This document shows positions 1-9,131 of a DNA stretch of 64,000 bases, in pieces. Position 1 is the first letter of the stretch, and each line of letters begins with the position of its first letter. The notes beneath the pieces are model-generated. The model worked only from the letters and a program-made list of their open reading frames with translations, searched no databases and was not told the DNA's origin. The translations under genes and the position numbers were made by a program. The stretch covers positions 478,050,900 to 478,114,899 of the forward strand of contig NC_081406.1 in assembly GCF_030272615.1 (NCBI RefSeq), written 5' to 3'. The DNA is from Cryptomeria japonica. Its lineage: Eukaryota; Streptophyta; Pinopsida; Cupressales; Cupressaceae.

Positions 1-720
1 GCTCCTGTAGGTGTACAGACGCTTGTGCGGTAGGCCCAGAGTGCAGGATTGAGTTGGATATGCCAATTATGGCCAGCGTCGTCGACTGTCTTCTTGAGGA
101 TTTTAAGGATTGTTTTATTAGACGCCTCAGCTTGGCCATTACCTTGGGGGTAATATGGTGTGGAGAAATGATGGGAAATATGGAAGCGGTCACAGAGTTC
201 GCGAACATCCTGATTTTTGAAGGGACGCCCGTTATCAGTGATAATGGAAACCGGAATACCGTATCGGCAAATGACATAGTTAAGGATGAATGTAGCAATT
301 TGTTTTCCCATAACTTGTGTGAGAGGCACGGCTTCAATCCATTTTGTAAAATACTCTGTGGCAGTGATAATGAATTTATGACCATTGGAAGAAGGAGGAT
401 GAATCTTGCCTATGAGATCGAGTCCCCACTGACAAAAGGGCCAAGGAGACGCAAGTGGTTGTAGTTCTTGTGCTAGCGCATGTATGAGGTCTCCATGAAT
501 TTGACATTGCTTACATTTCTTGACAAACTGATATGAGTCTTTTTCCATATTGGGCCAGTAATATCCAGTCCTAATGAGTTTCTTGGCCAAGGTAGGACCA
601 CTAGCATGTGGACCACATATCCCTTCATGCACTTCACGTAACGTAATCTGAGCTTCGTCACTTTCTAGACATCTAAGAAGAGTGCCATCTAGACCTCGCC
701 GGTATAGGATATCAGCTAAA
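1..720 (-). CDS. pol: Tat-1 integrase (partial, cut by window edge)
   Basis: This is the integrase that would insert element cDNA into chromosomes. An N-terminal HHCC zinc-binding region lies at about 520-640 (HEGICGPH, then CKQCQ). The catalytic core follows with WGLDLIG near 420, ITDNGRPF near 235 and GQAEASN with its Glu codon at 126-128, which are the three acidic residues of a DDE integrase. The frame is the same as that of the upstream RT, and no stop is seen in this stretch. The C-terminal part lies outside the window. Open frames on the plus strand at 54-464 are shadows of this gene. Confidence 0.85.
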
Positions 721-1358
721 ATGACATATCGAGAGGATTGGTGAATGAAGGTGCGGTGTTGGTTATTTGATAGATTAGGAGGTAGGGTATTGTCGCAAAG
801 GTATGTGAAGATGGAACCATATAACTGGGATTCAGGACCAACAACGCATATCATCTCAGTAGGCATTATCTCATATGAAGGGACCAAAAGGTTATCCACC
901 AAGAACTCATAGCGGGTCTCATTTGGAGGTAAATCAATCAATGAAGCAATTGTAGCCATGGCATCTGCGGCGCGATTCTGCTCTCTTGGTATTTGCTCAA
1001 AGTCTATCTTTGTAAAGTGTTGTTTCAGATCATCCGCCATTTGTTTATAAGGGATTAACTTTTCATCTTTTGTTTGATAATCACCAGTTGCTTGACGGAT
1101 AACAAGTTGGGAGTCTCCAAAAACACGAAGTTCCTCGATCTTCCATTGAACTACAATTCGTAATCATGTTGTTAATGCCTCATATTCCGCTATATTGTTA
1201 GTGCAAGGAAATGATAAGCGGTATGATTTTGGTATAGAATCCCCTTGAGGAGTTATAAAGAGGATGCCAGCTCCTGCCCCATGCTGTGTATATGAGCCGT
1301 CAAAGTATAGTTGCCATGGCTTTGCATGTGACACTGTTAAAATGGATTCATCTGGAAA
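721..1358 (-). pseudogene. pol: Tat-1 second (archaeal-type) RNase H and linker
   Basis: A second RNase H domain lies between the RT-linked RNase H and integrase, at about 950-1330. The acidic residues of an RNase H fold can be read as YFDGS, AEYEAL, GDSQLV and AADAMA in the expected order. An extra RNase H of archaeal or plant type at this place is a known mark of Tat elements. A TGA stop (1164-1166) interrupts the domain two codons after AEYEALTT, and another stop at 1359 separates it from the RT frame. Both are single-codon lesions in an otherwise continuous frame. The stretch 721-950 is linker leading into the integrase HHCC region. Confidence 0.8.
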
Positions 1359-2738
1359 TTATGAACTTAGAGGAACATCATCTATCCTGGGAGCATCTGC
1401 TAATTGATCTGCGATGACTTGTCTTTTTATTGCTTTTCTGTCCACATACTCGATGTCGAATTCACTCAATATCATTACCCATTTGGCCAGTCGCCCAGTA
1501 AGTGTTGCTTTATTGAGAAGATATTTTAATGGATCAATTCTTGCAACCAACTTAGTCTTATGAGTGAGCATGTAATGTCGTAATTTCTGTGAAGCAAAGA
1601 CCACGGCGAGACATGCGCACTCAATTGGTGTGTAGTTTAGCTCGTATCCCACCAATGTACGACTGATATAGTATACTGCTTTTTCCTTGCCCCCAGAAAT
1701 TTGTTGTGCTAAGAGTGCCCCTAGTGCTGTCGGAGTAGCTGATATGTATAGTAGTAGTGGTTGATCTGGAATTGGTGGCATCATAACTGGTGGATTTAGG
1801 AGATAGTCTTTGAGCGTCTGGAAAGCCTGTTTACAGTTGTCATCCCATTTGAATTTGATGTTTTTATGTAGCAGGTGCTGAAAAGGATTACACTTATCCA
1901 CTAGTTGTGCTATGAATCTTCGTATGGACTGGAGTCTGCCTTGTAAGGATCGAAGTTGACTGATATTTCTTGGTGGTTGCATTTCCAAGATAGCTTTGAC
2001 TTTTTCTGGATCCACTTCAATTCCTCTTTTGGACACGATGAATCCTAGGAGCTTCCCTGAGGTTACTCCAAAGACACATTTCTTGGGGTTTAATCTTACT
2101 TTGTATTTTTCCAACTGATCAAAGGCAACTGAAAGTATGTCCAAGTGTGTATTTCTGTCTATTGATTTGACCAAGAGGTCGTCAACATAATCTTCCATAG
2201 TTACATGCATGAGATCATGAAAGATAGTAGTCATAGCTCTTTGATATGTAGCACCTGCATTTTTTAGCCCAAAGGGCATGACATTCCAATAGAAAGTTCC
2301 CCACGGATAAGTAAATGCCATTTTGTGTTGATCCTCGGGTGCAATTCTTATCTGATTATAGCCAGAGAATCCATCCATTAATGATAGCATTTCATGACCT
2401 GTTGTGAGATCAATGATCAAGTCAATGTTTGGTAATGGGAAGTCATCCTTTGGACAAGCTTTGTTGATGTCTCTAAAATCTGTGCAAATTCTGATGCTGT
2501 GATCTGGTTTACTGACAGGTACCAAGTTAGAGATCCATTCCGGATAATCAATTGGGCGTATGAATCCGACATCCAATAACTTCTCTAGCTCTGCTTTGAC
2601 TAGTAATGCCACTTGTGGATGCATTTTTCTCAATTTCTGTTTTACTGGTTTTGCCCCCGGTTTGACTGTCAGATGATGCATTACCAAATCCGGATCCAAT
2701 CCAGGCATATCATCGTATGACCAGGCGAAGTTGATTTG
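1359..2738 (-). pseudogene. pol: Tat-1 reverse transcriptase plus degenerate RNase H
   Basis: This is the reverse transcriptase that copies element RNA into cDNA, about 450 residues from the methionine at 2708. Recognisable blocks are KPVKQKLRKMHP, the palm motif ICTDFRDINKACPKDDFP, LMDGFSGYNQI, MPFGLKNAGATYQ and the catalytic YVDDLL near 2172-2190. The following RNase H has LLLYISATPTALGALLAQ, where the first catalytic Asp of Gypsy RNase H is replaced by Ser. That fits elements in which a second RNase H took over. The methionine at 2708 is not the real start: the frame continues upstream through a TGA at 2739-2741 that sits where TGG is expected (FKE-stop-QINFAWS). Confidence 0.88.
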
Positions 2739-4793
2739 TCACTCTTTGAAGAAATTTATGAATTTTGACCTTTCAGACTCTGTCAGTGATTGAGCTAGGA
2801 ATATGTTGTGCGGAACCTCTTCTATACCGATGTTTGTTTTGATAGTTTCTTCTACCAACATGGATGATTTTTCCTCATATGATGATGGGAGAATGTTGAG
2901 CCTTCCATCTTCGGGCACCTCAGAGAGGTTTTCACCCTCAGATACGTCCTTTCTTTTTACTTTTTTGGGGTCAGATAGCGCCACAGTGTGGTTTTCGCCA
3001 TAAGACCCTTGATTTGTTCTTATTTTCACATTTTTGTGACTGGAAGGTCCGACACTCTCACCAAAATATGCCACGCTATTGAGTTCTATGGTGTATCCCA
3101 CTTTATGGTCTCCAAGGGGAAGATCATTTCATATGCCTAGATAATCAATAAAAGCTTCATCGTTTTGGAATGTATCCAACTGTGGAGGTCCTTCATTATC
3201 CCAATCAATGAGTTGGTGATGAACAAGGGGAAGGCCGTTAATGTCTTCGAAGTTAGCGGGGCTAAGAGTGAAGATGTGGTTATATTCGGGTATGTCAAGG
3301 TAATTATCGAGGTCATCGATGGCACTCTCCTCATCAGTCTCGATCACGAGCGAGTCCAAATTATCATTACTAGTAGTGCATTCTAGAACAGGTGTTCTCA
3401 TCCTATGTGATTTCAACCTAGAACCTTGAGACAAGGACTGTGTAGACTCCTCATGGGTTGTTTCTTGACCAACTCTGAATATGTTATAAAACTCCTCCTC
3501 TTCTATGTGTTCACCTGGCTCTCTGAATGTCTCAGTGAGCTCATAGTCACTGGAGGATTTGTCTGAACCCCATTCCCATTCGTTGGAGTCTGTGGAATAG
3601 CGATCCTCTTGTTGAATTTTGGCAATTTTGATTTGTGATGCCTCTTCTGTCCTTTTAGTGTGGATCTTGGAAGTTAGAAAACCAAGTCCCTTTGAGCATT
3701 CCCTTTTTACAGTCAATTCAGGTTGTAAGGGCTCCATAACGCCTTCTTTGCGTAACCCAAGAGGGCTTTTTCCATCATACCCAAATTTTTGTAAAATCTT
3801 GAAGCCTTTGCCATATTTCTCATAGGGTATATTGATCTGATCTTGTGTGTCATCTTCAATGTCTTTGTAGAGCATTTTGTATAAACCTTCCTCTTTCAGT
3901 TCACCCCATCTTTGAAAGGTAGTAGGGTCCCATTTGAGCGTCATGATGAATGTTTGCTTGTTAGGATGAGACCTTCCATATTCTTTTGGAGAGTTCATGA
4001 CTTGTCGTAAATACATGGTCTGATTTAAAGTGTATTCTCCCATGCCTTTCTCCCGAAATTTGCCTTTAAGTTCACCTTGTTTTGATGTCGAAGGTTTTAA
4101 TGACTCAGGATCAATGTATGCCGAAGAAGAAACAGCTTCACGATTACTGGGAATGATGGTCTCAGTATATGATCTCAAGTTATTGCAATATATGAATGGA
4201 TAAAGATCGCCGTTAACAGTTACCTCAACTCCATTGTGAGGAAATTTAATGCATTGGTGATATGTCGATGGGACTGCCCTCATTTCATGAATCCAAGGAC
4301 GTCCTAGCAATATATTATAAGTGAGATCTAAATCTAGGAACTGACAAACCACATCCTTTGTAACTGGCCCAATTCTTAGAGGTAAGGTGACTGTTCCCTT
4401 GGATGAGCGTTCTTCATCATCATATGCCTTGATGGTGATTTGATTCTTTGAATTCACAGCTTTATTGAAATATCCCAATTGTTTAATGGAGCTCAATGTA
4501 CAAATGTTTAGACCAGCTCCTCCATCTATTAGGACTCGCTTTATTCGATGTTTGTGTATGAAGGCTTCAATATGTAATGGTGCATTATGTGGCTGACTTA
4601 TGGAGGCATCATCAGCTTCTGTGAATGTAAGGGAATGTGGAATGGAAAGGTATCCCACCATGGCTTGAAACTGGTCCACGCTCAGATCAGTAGGAATGGC
4701 GGTGTCTCTTAAGATTTTGTCAAGAATAGCTTTATGAGCGGGGGATATGCGTAAGAGCTCAAGGATGGAGATGAGCGCGGGTGTCTTCCCTAA
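2739..4793 (-). pseudogene. pol: Tat-1 aspartic protease, G-patch-like segment and pol linker
   Basis: This protease would cut the Gag-Pol polyprotein inside the virus-like particle. The active-site block RVLIDGGAGLNICTLS is near 4500-4530, with flap-type sequence ITIKAYDDEERSSKGTV after it and ILLGRPWIHEMRAVPSTYH near 4240-4310. At about 3670-3823 a G-patch-like block follows (GKGFKILQKFGYDGKSPLG, then a distal KGLGF). An acidic linker leads to RT. The methionine at 4679 is not the true start: the frame continues from gag across a TAG at 4794-4796. At the same place Tat-3 has CAA (DQLGKTPA against E-stop-LGKTPA). A second stop lies at 3129-3131 and the linker ends at the stop at 2739. Confidence 0.82.
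3670..3823 (-). other. G-patch-like motif in Tat-1 Pol
   Basis: The pattern is glycine-rich with spaced hydrophobics: GKGFKILQKFGYDGKSPLG, then LRKEGVMEPL and a distal SKGLGF. It resembles the G-patch consensus of an aromatic/hydrophobic block around KxGY/W followed by G-LG and a proline-containing end. G-patch domains bind nucleic acid or DEAH helicases, and some retroviral proteases carry one at the C-terminus. Tat-3 has a corresponding block after its protease (about 62,236-62,355), so the feature is shared by two diverged elements. Assignment is by eye only. Confidence 0.5.
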
Positions 4794-7076
4794 CTATTCT
4801 ACAAGGTCATACTCAGGTTTGGTAGATGAAGAAGTAGTGTTTTTAGTTGAAGCACCTAGCAAAGTAATTTTACCTCGACGAGTTGTAACATGACATTCAG
4901 AGGTAGGCTCGGAAGAAGATCCAACACCTCTTAGGACAATCTTGGGTCGTTGAGGAGGATTCTCAGGGTTTTTGTTCTTGATGGTAATAGTAGAGATATG
5001 ATTCATACTTGAATCATAGTTGTAAGGTGTTCTAGTATAGTTAGCTTGATCATCTGTGACTTTAGCTTTTCCATTGTCATGCTTTGGGAATGGTTCCTTA
5101 AACATCTCATGTTCTTGATTGGATGAGTGTCCCTCAATCTCAATGTCACCTCTATCAATGAGATCTTGCACAATGTTCTTCAGTCGATGACAATTACCTG
5201 TTTTATGACCCTTGCTTTTATGAAATTCACAATACTCATCATCATTCCACCAATTTGGTTTGACCTTTGGTTCATATGGTGGGAAATCTGGAATTGTGAT
5301 CACCTTGTTTGCCACTAGCTTCTTGAAGACTGACTCAAGTGGTTCTCCCAATGGAGTGTACTTCCTTTGTGATCTAGAAGTTGTTTGAGTATTCACTTGA
5401 TTGCTTGTAGAACTTGATCCTGAAAAGATGAATTTGGGTCGCACCATGTTGGCATCAACCACACCATCATTGACTGTGTTCTTGTTTTTATTCCAAAATC
5501 TTGGCTTGTCTTTTCCTTTATAGTCATCTTTGTTTTCCTTAAATATCTTAATGACTCCTTGTTCAATTAGGACCTTTTCTGTTGCTAATCCTTTTTCGAT
5601 AACATCCTTGAAGGTAGACAAACAAGCTTTTCTTAGATCATAGCCAATGTCTTTGTTAACATTCTGGGTGAACATCTCTACCATTTGTTTTTGTGGAATT
5701 TCACAAGAGCATCTGCTGGCTAGATTTCTCCATCTTTGTAAAAATGATGCAAAAGATTCTCCCTCTTTTTGCTTGGTATTGCACAAAGTAGTGACTGATA
5801 TGTCTGTCTCTATGTTATAGGAGAAATGTTGAATAAATGCCTCTGCTAAGTCACCCCATGACTTAATACCAGGTGGGAGTTGGGAGAACCATTCCATAGC
5901 TTGATCGCCTAAGCTTTGTGGGAACAATCTCATCAAGTATGTCTCTTCTGCTGCTACCTCAATGCAAGCTGTGAAAAACTGTCTTATGTGTGCCTTAGGA
6001 TCCCCTTTTCCTCTATACTTGTCAAATTTAGGCGTCACAAAATGTGTAGGAAATGGGGGCATTGGAATGCTCTTGTGAAATGGATAAGGACATATGTCTC
6101 TCATTGTGTATGCTGGCTTTGGTGCATTTATGTCCTCCATTTTCTTTTGTAAGTCCCTGATTTGTTGTTCCAAACTGCTCTTAGGTGGAGATCGACTTCT
6201 TGGACCATATCCTATGTTTGAGGCACCCATTGGAGGAGGTACATGTTGCATATATGGATGATATTGATCATACACATGTTCATATGGAGGAGGTCTGTAA
6301 TGATGCTGCATATATGGACCACTTGGTATAGATTCATGTTGAGGAGCACCATATCTATTTTGTGCATGTATACCATACTCTACAGGCATGTCATGTTCTA
6401 TTGTATTGCCCCCAAATTTGACATGAGGTTTCCTTGTGTCCAAATTTTGAGCATGCCTTGGAATTTCCCATTGCTTTGGTGGTTGATCCTTAGCATTGAT
6501 ATGTGATTGAGCATATTTTTCTCCATAAGACTTCCATAATGGTCTGCGAAGATGAGTATCATATGTTTGACCATGTGTATGTGGGACCTCTGGTTTTTGA
6601 AGCAAAGCTGATGGTGATTCAGGTACCATGTGTAGTCCTCTATTTCCTCCACTATTAGGTCTCCTTTGATGCATGTTGGAGTGAGGTTGCTGCAAAGGTC
6701 TATGTTCCATTATTTGAGACATGTCAAAATCATGAGGTATCTTGGCTCCACTTTGCACCATCATGTGTAAGATGTATTGTCTATCCCTCCTCATTATCTC
6801 CTCAATCAGTCGATTGAAATGGGGATTCATAATGGATTCTTCCACATCTGCTGAATGTATTGATAAGTTGTCCAAATTGTCATTGTGTGTAGCATTGTTG
6901 TTTAGAGTGTCCATGTTCTCAACATTTGGGATGTTTCTATAAGCCTCCATGTCAGGTAATGTAGTGTGATCAGTATTGAAAAATAAATCATTGTCATACT
7001 CATAAGAACTCATGTTTGCGGACTCTTGAGCTTCTTTAGTTTCTCTCCTAGATTTTTGAAGACGGGTTTCAACCAT
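4794..7076 (-). CDS. gag: Tat-1 Gag polyprotein (N-terminal part of Gag-Pol)
   Basis: Structural capsid/nucleocapsid protein of a Gypsy element, 760 residues open before the stop at 4794. The N-terminus (MVETRLQKSRR) matches the start seen in Tat-3 (MVTTRSQKR), which supports the chosen ATG. Residues about 80-300 are rich in His, Met, Pro and Tyr. The retrotransposon Gag domain lies at about residues 345-470 (PKFDKYRGKGDPKAHIRQFF, later AMEWFSQLPPG and ESFASFLQRWRNLASRC). A zinc-knuckle variant with C-H-H-C ligands, YCEFHKSKGHKTGNC, is near residue 615. The C-terminal portion leads into protease in the same frame, so this element probably encoded one Gag-Pol protein and the terminal stop is a mutation. 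Confidence 0.88.
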   Translation of the reverse strand: MVETRLQKSRRETKEAQESANMSSYEYDNDLFFNTDHTTLPDMEAYRNIPNVENMDTLNNNATHNDNLDNLSIHSADVEESIMNPHFNRLIEEIMRRDRQYILHMMVQSGAKIPHDFDMSQIMEHRPLQQPHSNMHQRRPNSGGNRGLHMVPESPSALLQKPEVPHTHGQTYDTHLRRPLWKSYGEKYAQSHINAKDQPPKQWEIPRHAQNLDTRKPHVKFGGNTIEHDMPVEYGIHAQNRYGAPQHESIPSGPYMQHHYRPPPYEHVYDQYHPYMQHVPPPMGASNIGYGPRSRSPPKSSLEQQIRDLQKKMEDINAPKPAYTMRDICPYPFHKSIPMPPFPTHFVTPKFDKYRGKGDPKAHIRQFFTACIEVAAEETYLMRLFPQSLGDQAMEWFSQLPPGIKSWGDLAEAFIQHFSYNIETDISVTTLCNTKQKEGESFASFLQRWRNLASRCSCEIPQKQMVEMFTQNVNKDIGYDLRKACLSTFKDVIEKGLATEKVLIEQGVIKIFKENKDDYKGKDKPRFWNKNKNTVNDGVVDANMVRPKFIFSGSSSTSNQVNTQTTSRSQRKYTPLGEPLESVFKKLVANKVITIPDFPPYEPKVKPNWWNDDEYCEFHKSKGHKTGNCHRLKNIVQDLIDRGDIEIEGHSSNQEHEMFKEPFPKHDNGKAKVTDDQANYTRTPYNYDSSMNHISTITIKNKNPENPPQRPKIVLRGVGSSSEPTSECHVTTRRGKITLLGASTKNTTSSSTKPEYDLVE

Positions 7077-7567
7077 GAACTAGGTATTAACTAAGATATG
7101 TGAGACTAGATGAAAAATGGAAAGAGTACGGAAGACCAAGAGTTGGATGAAATGTAAATGAATCTGAGGTGTACTTGCAATGTCCAAAGTGTAAGACCAA
7201 GTATGTATGTAGTAGAGTAGGTGTGACTTCCAAAGAGAGGATAGTTTCTCTTGATGAGGTAAGCTGACCTTGACCCTAAGTAAGACCAAATGAGACCCAA
7301 AGGTAAGAAACCTTGATGAGGGACCACTTAGCAAAGTGTTGTTGTATGTAGTGTTGACAAAGTATGATGAGGACAAGCAAGTGACCTTTTGACTCAAGTT
7401 TAGACAAATGTGAATGTAATGTAAGGTGTAAAGCAATGATGGACTTTGTGAGACCCAAGGACAGGTTGAATGCTAAATGAAACCTTAGAGAGATGACCTA
7501 GGAAGCTCAAGATTTCCGAAACTGACTATATTTGCTTGCTGGACTGTAACAGTTTTTCAATTCTAGA

Positions 7568-7842
7568 CACAGACGTGACTGTATACTTCACAGATGCGGT
7601 TTCCTGACACAGACGCTACTCTATTCAACACAGACGCGCTTCTGAGATTTTCCTGTTTATGTTTGCTGGACTGTAACAGTTTTCAATTCCAGACACAGAC
7701 GCGACTGTATACTTCACAGACGTGGTTACCCGACACAGACGTGCTTATATTAAACACAGATGCTGTTATAAACACAGACGCTATTCTGCCCTTCACAGAC
7801 GCGCCTAGACAACACAGACGTTGTTAAAACAGACACAGACGC
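7568..7842. repeat. Interspersed CACAGACGC array in the Tat-1 leader
   Basis: Twelve copies of the 9-mer CACAGACGC or a one-base variant (CACAGATGC, CACAGACGT) are spaced mostly 17-22 bp apart, with one wider gap. A 127-bp higher-order unit is visible: GCTGGACTGTAACAGTTTTT at 7538 recurs at 7665, followed each time by the same order of motifs. A further copy lies at about 8575. On the transcribed (minus) strand the motif reads GCGTCTGTG. Confidence 0.85.
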
Positions 7843-8103
7843 GCTTCTGTAAAATTTGTGCAATTTTTTTCCAATCTGTGAAGTCGTTTTTGTTGTGACC
7901 AAATCTGACTGTTTGACTATTTTTCGTGACAAGAGGACACAATGTTGATGAGGACTCAATGTTTTCTAGTGTTTAGACTCCAAAATGACTCCAAGAAAAG
8001 TGTTTTGTTTGATGTAAAATTGTTTTGCATACACTTGAAGACACAAAAGACACAATGTTTTGTTGTTTGGTTTTGAATGTTTTGAATGTTTAACATAAGT
8101 CAA

Positions 8104-8350
8104 GCACAATTCTTATGGCTGGCCAAGACAATAGTTGTTGATCCCACATGGGGTTTTACCCCCGAGGCTACGCTATTCAGAGTGGATACTTAGATGCTTG
8201 ACCTCACTGGCTCCACCCTCAGCACTCACTTCTCGGGTCAGCCAAGCATCAGTCCCCATGAAAACTCCCCATGGCGAACTTTGTATCTCTACTAAGAACC
8301 GTATGTGTGTGGGCCGCTACCAAAGGTCCGACCTCCTACCCCAACAACTA
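8104..8350 (-). other. Conserved Tat leader box (Tat-1 copy)
   Basis: The reverse complement of this segment aligns over most of its length with 57,760-57,997 of Tat-3. Shared blocks include ACAAAGTTCGCCATG, ATGCTTGGCTG, CCGAGAAGTGAGTG, GTCAAGCATCTAAGT and the ending GGCCAGCCATAAGAAT (GCCAGCCTTAAGAAT in Tat-3). The distance to the gag start is also similar: about 1.03 kb here against 0.96 kb in Tat-3. No common open frame crosses it, so a structured RNA role such as packaging, dimerisation or translation control is inferred. Confidence 0.75.
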
Positions 8351-8640
8351 GAAGGATTTGGGCCTCTAAAACAAAATGGTGCTAGTAAGGGCATCCGCTC
8401 GTGTGGCCATACATGCGGCACTTTCAGCTCTGTAAATACAGAAGGCTCCCAGCCAGTAGGGGTTACGCCCTACAACTGATCAAATAAATTTGATCAAACG
8501 GGTTTATGGGGAGACATAGTGTTGGTATGAACTAATCAGCACACGTTATTCATAGTTTTCACCATGAAAATCACAGACGCACCTGGCACCGACGCAGATG
8601 CGATTGCACGTTTTCAGACTTTTTTGCTACCCTATTCCTA

Positions 8641-9131
8641 AGCGCATTTATTGCTCTAACTAGCATGCATTAATGACAAAAATACATGCGTCAAAATACA
8701 AGGAGGTTTGATGGTACTTACCGGCTCTCCTGCCTCTACTGGCCTCTGGAATCGGCGAACGCGGTCGAATCTATGAACCAAGGCCATCGCTGCTGACTGC
8801 TCTTGCTCTTTTCTCGCTCTGCACTTTGATCTCGTGATGGTGTAGATGACAATGAGGATGTCTTTTTCCCGTGGTCTATCTTATAGCCTACCCTAGCCCT
8901 CGCCTTCATTTCCCGAGTCAGTCTTCAATATCCCGTGACTTTGTCACTTTATTCGGTCAATCCATTCTAGCCTTTCTTTCTTATCGAGAGATTGTCTGGG
9001 ATCTTTCTAGACATTTTCATCCAATCTCTCAAGGGGGCATATCATTCCCATTCTGGGGCAACTCTATATCAGTTCATCTTATCTTCTTTGAAACAACGCG
9101 ACAAGCCGCATTGTCTCAAAGAGGGGCAAAA
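8641..9131 (+). other. 3' untranslated region of Gypsy element Tat-2
   Basis: The segment leads directly into a polypurine-like tract and a plus-strand LTR start, so it is read as the 3' end of a plus-strand Gypsy element. No pol domain was recognised in it. The open frame from 8871 crosses into the LTR and looks incidental. On the opposite strand a TATA-like box, an ATG and a good splice-donor sequence occur in order (see findings). How this segment joins the minus-strand Tat-1 leader is unresolved. Confidence 0.5.
9118..9131 (+). promoter_or_regulatory. Polypurine tract of Tat-2
   Basis: AAAGAGGGGCAAAA lies immediately 5' of the LTR start TGTAGACACC. Such a tract primes plus-strand synthesis in LTR elements and marks the left side of a 3' LTR. 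This position and strand argue that the adjacent LTR is a 3' LTR in plus orientation. Confidence 0.7.

Larger units (their letters stand above)
1..8640 (-). mobile_element. Tat-1: Ty3/Gypsy retrotransposon of Tat type, partial
   Basis: Read leftwards, the order is leader, gag, aspartic protease, G-patch-like segment, reverse transcriptase, RNase H, a second RNase H and integrase. This order with two RNase H domains is known from the plant Tat clade of Gypsy elements. The integrase runs off the left window edge, so the 3' end and 3' LTR are not visible. All coding parts from 7076 down to 1 lie in one reading frame with in-frame stops (at least 4794, 3129, 2739, 1359 and 1164) and no frameshift. 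No 5' LTR or primer site in the matching orientation was found to the right. The right boundary at 8640 is approximate: beyond it the sequence reads as the 3' end of a plus-strand element. Confidence 0.85.
7077..8640 (-). other. Tat-1 untranslated leader
   Basis: About 1.5 kb upstream of gag without a convincing reading frame. It contains a CACAGACGC-type repeat array (7568-7842, with one further copy near 8575) and a leader box (about 8104-8350) that matches the Tat-3 leader. Short open frames here, including one at 8135-8479, do not resemble known proteins and the largest overlaps the conserved leader box. No polypurine tract, LTR or tRNA-complementary primer site in minus orientation was found. 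Confidence 0.65.

Noticed and set aside
54-464. 136-codon open frame on the plus strand
   Set aside because: It lies antisense to the clearly recognisable Tat-1 integrase core, which is open in the minus frame; the plus-strand product resembles nothing.
7568-7842. Regularly spaced repeats as a CRISPR array
   Set aside because: The repeat unit is only 9 bp with spacers of about 8-13 bp, inside a retrotransposon leader; this is not a CRISPR architecture.
8135-8479. 114-codon plus-strand frame as a gene
   Set aside because: It overlaps the leader box conserved with Tat-3, where the frame is not kept; the sequence is explained as untranslated leader on the other strand.
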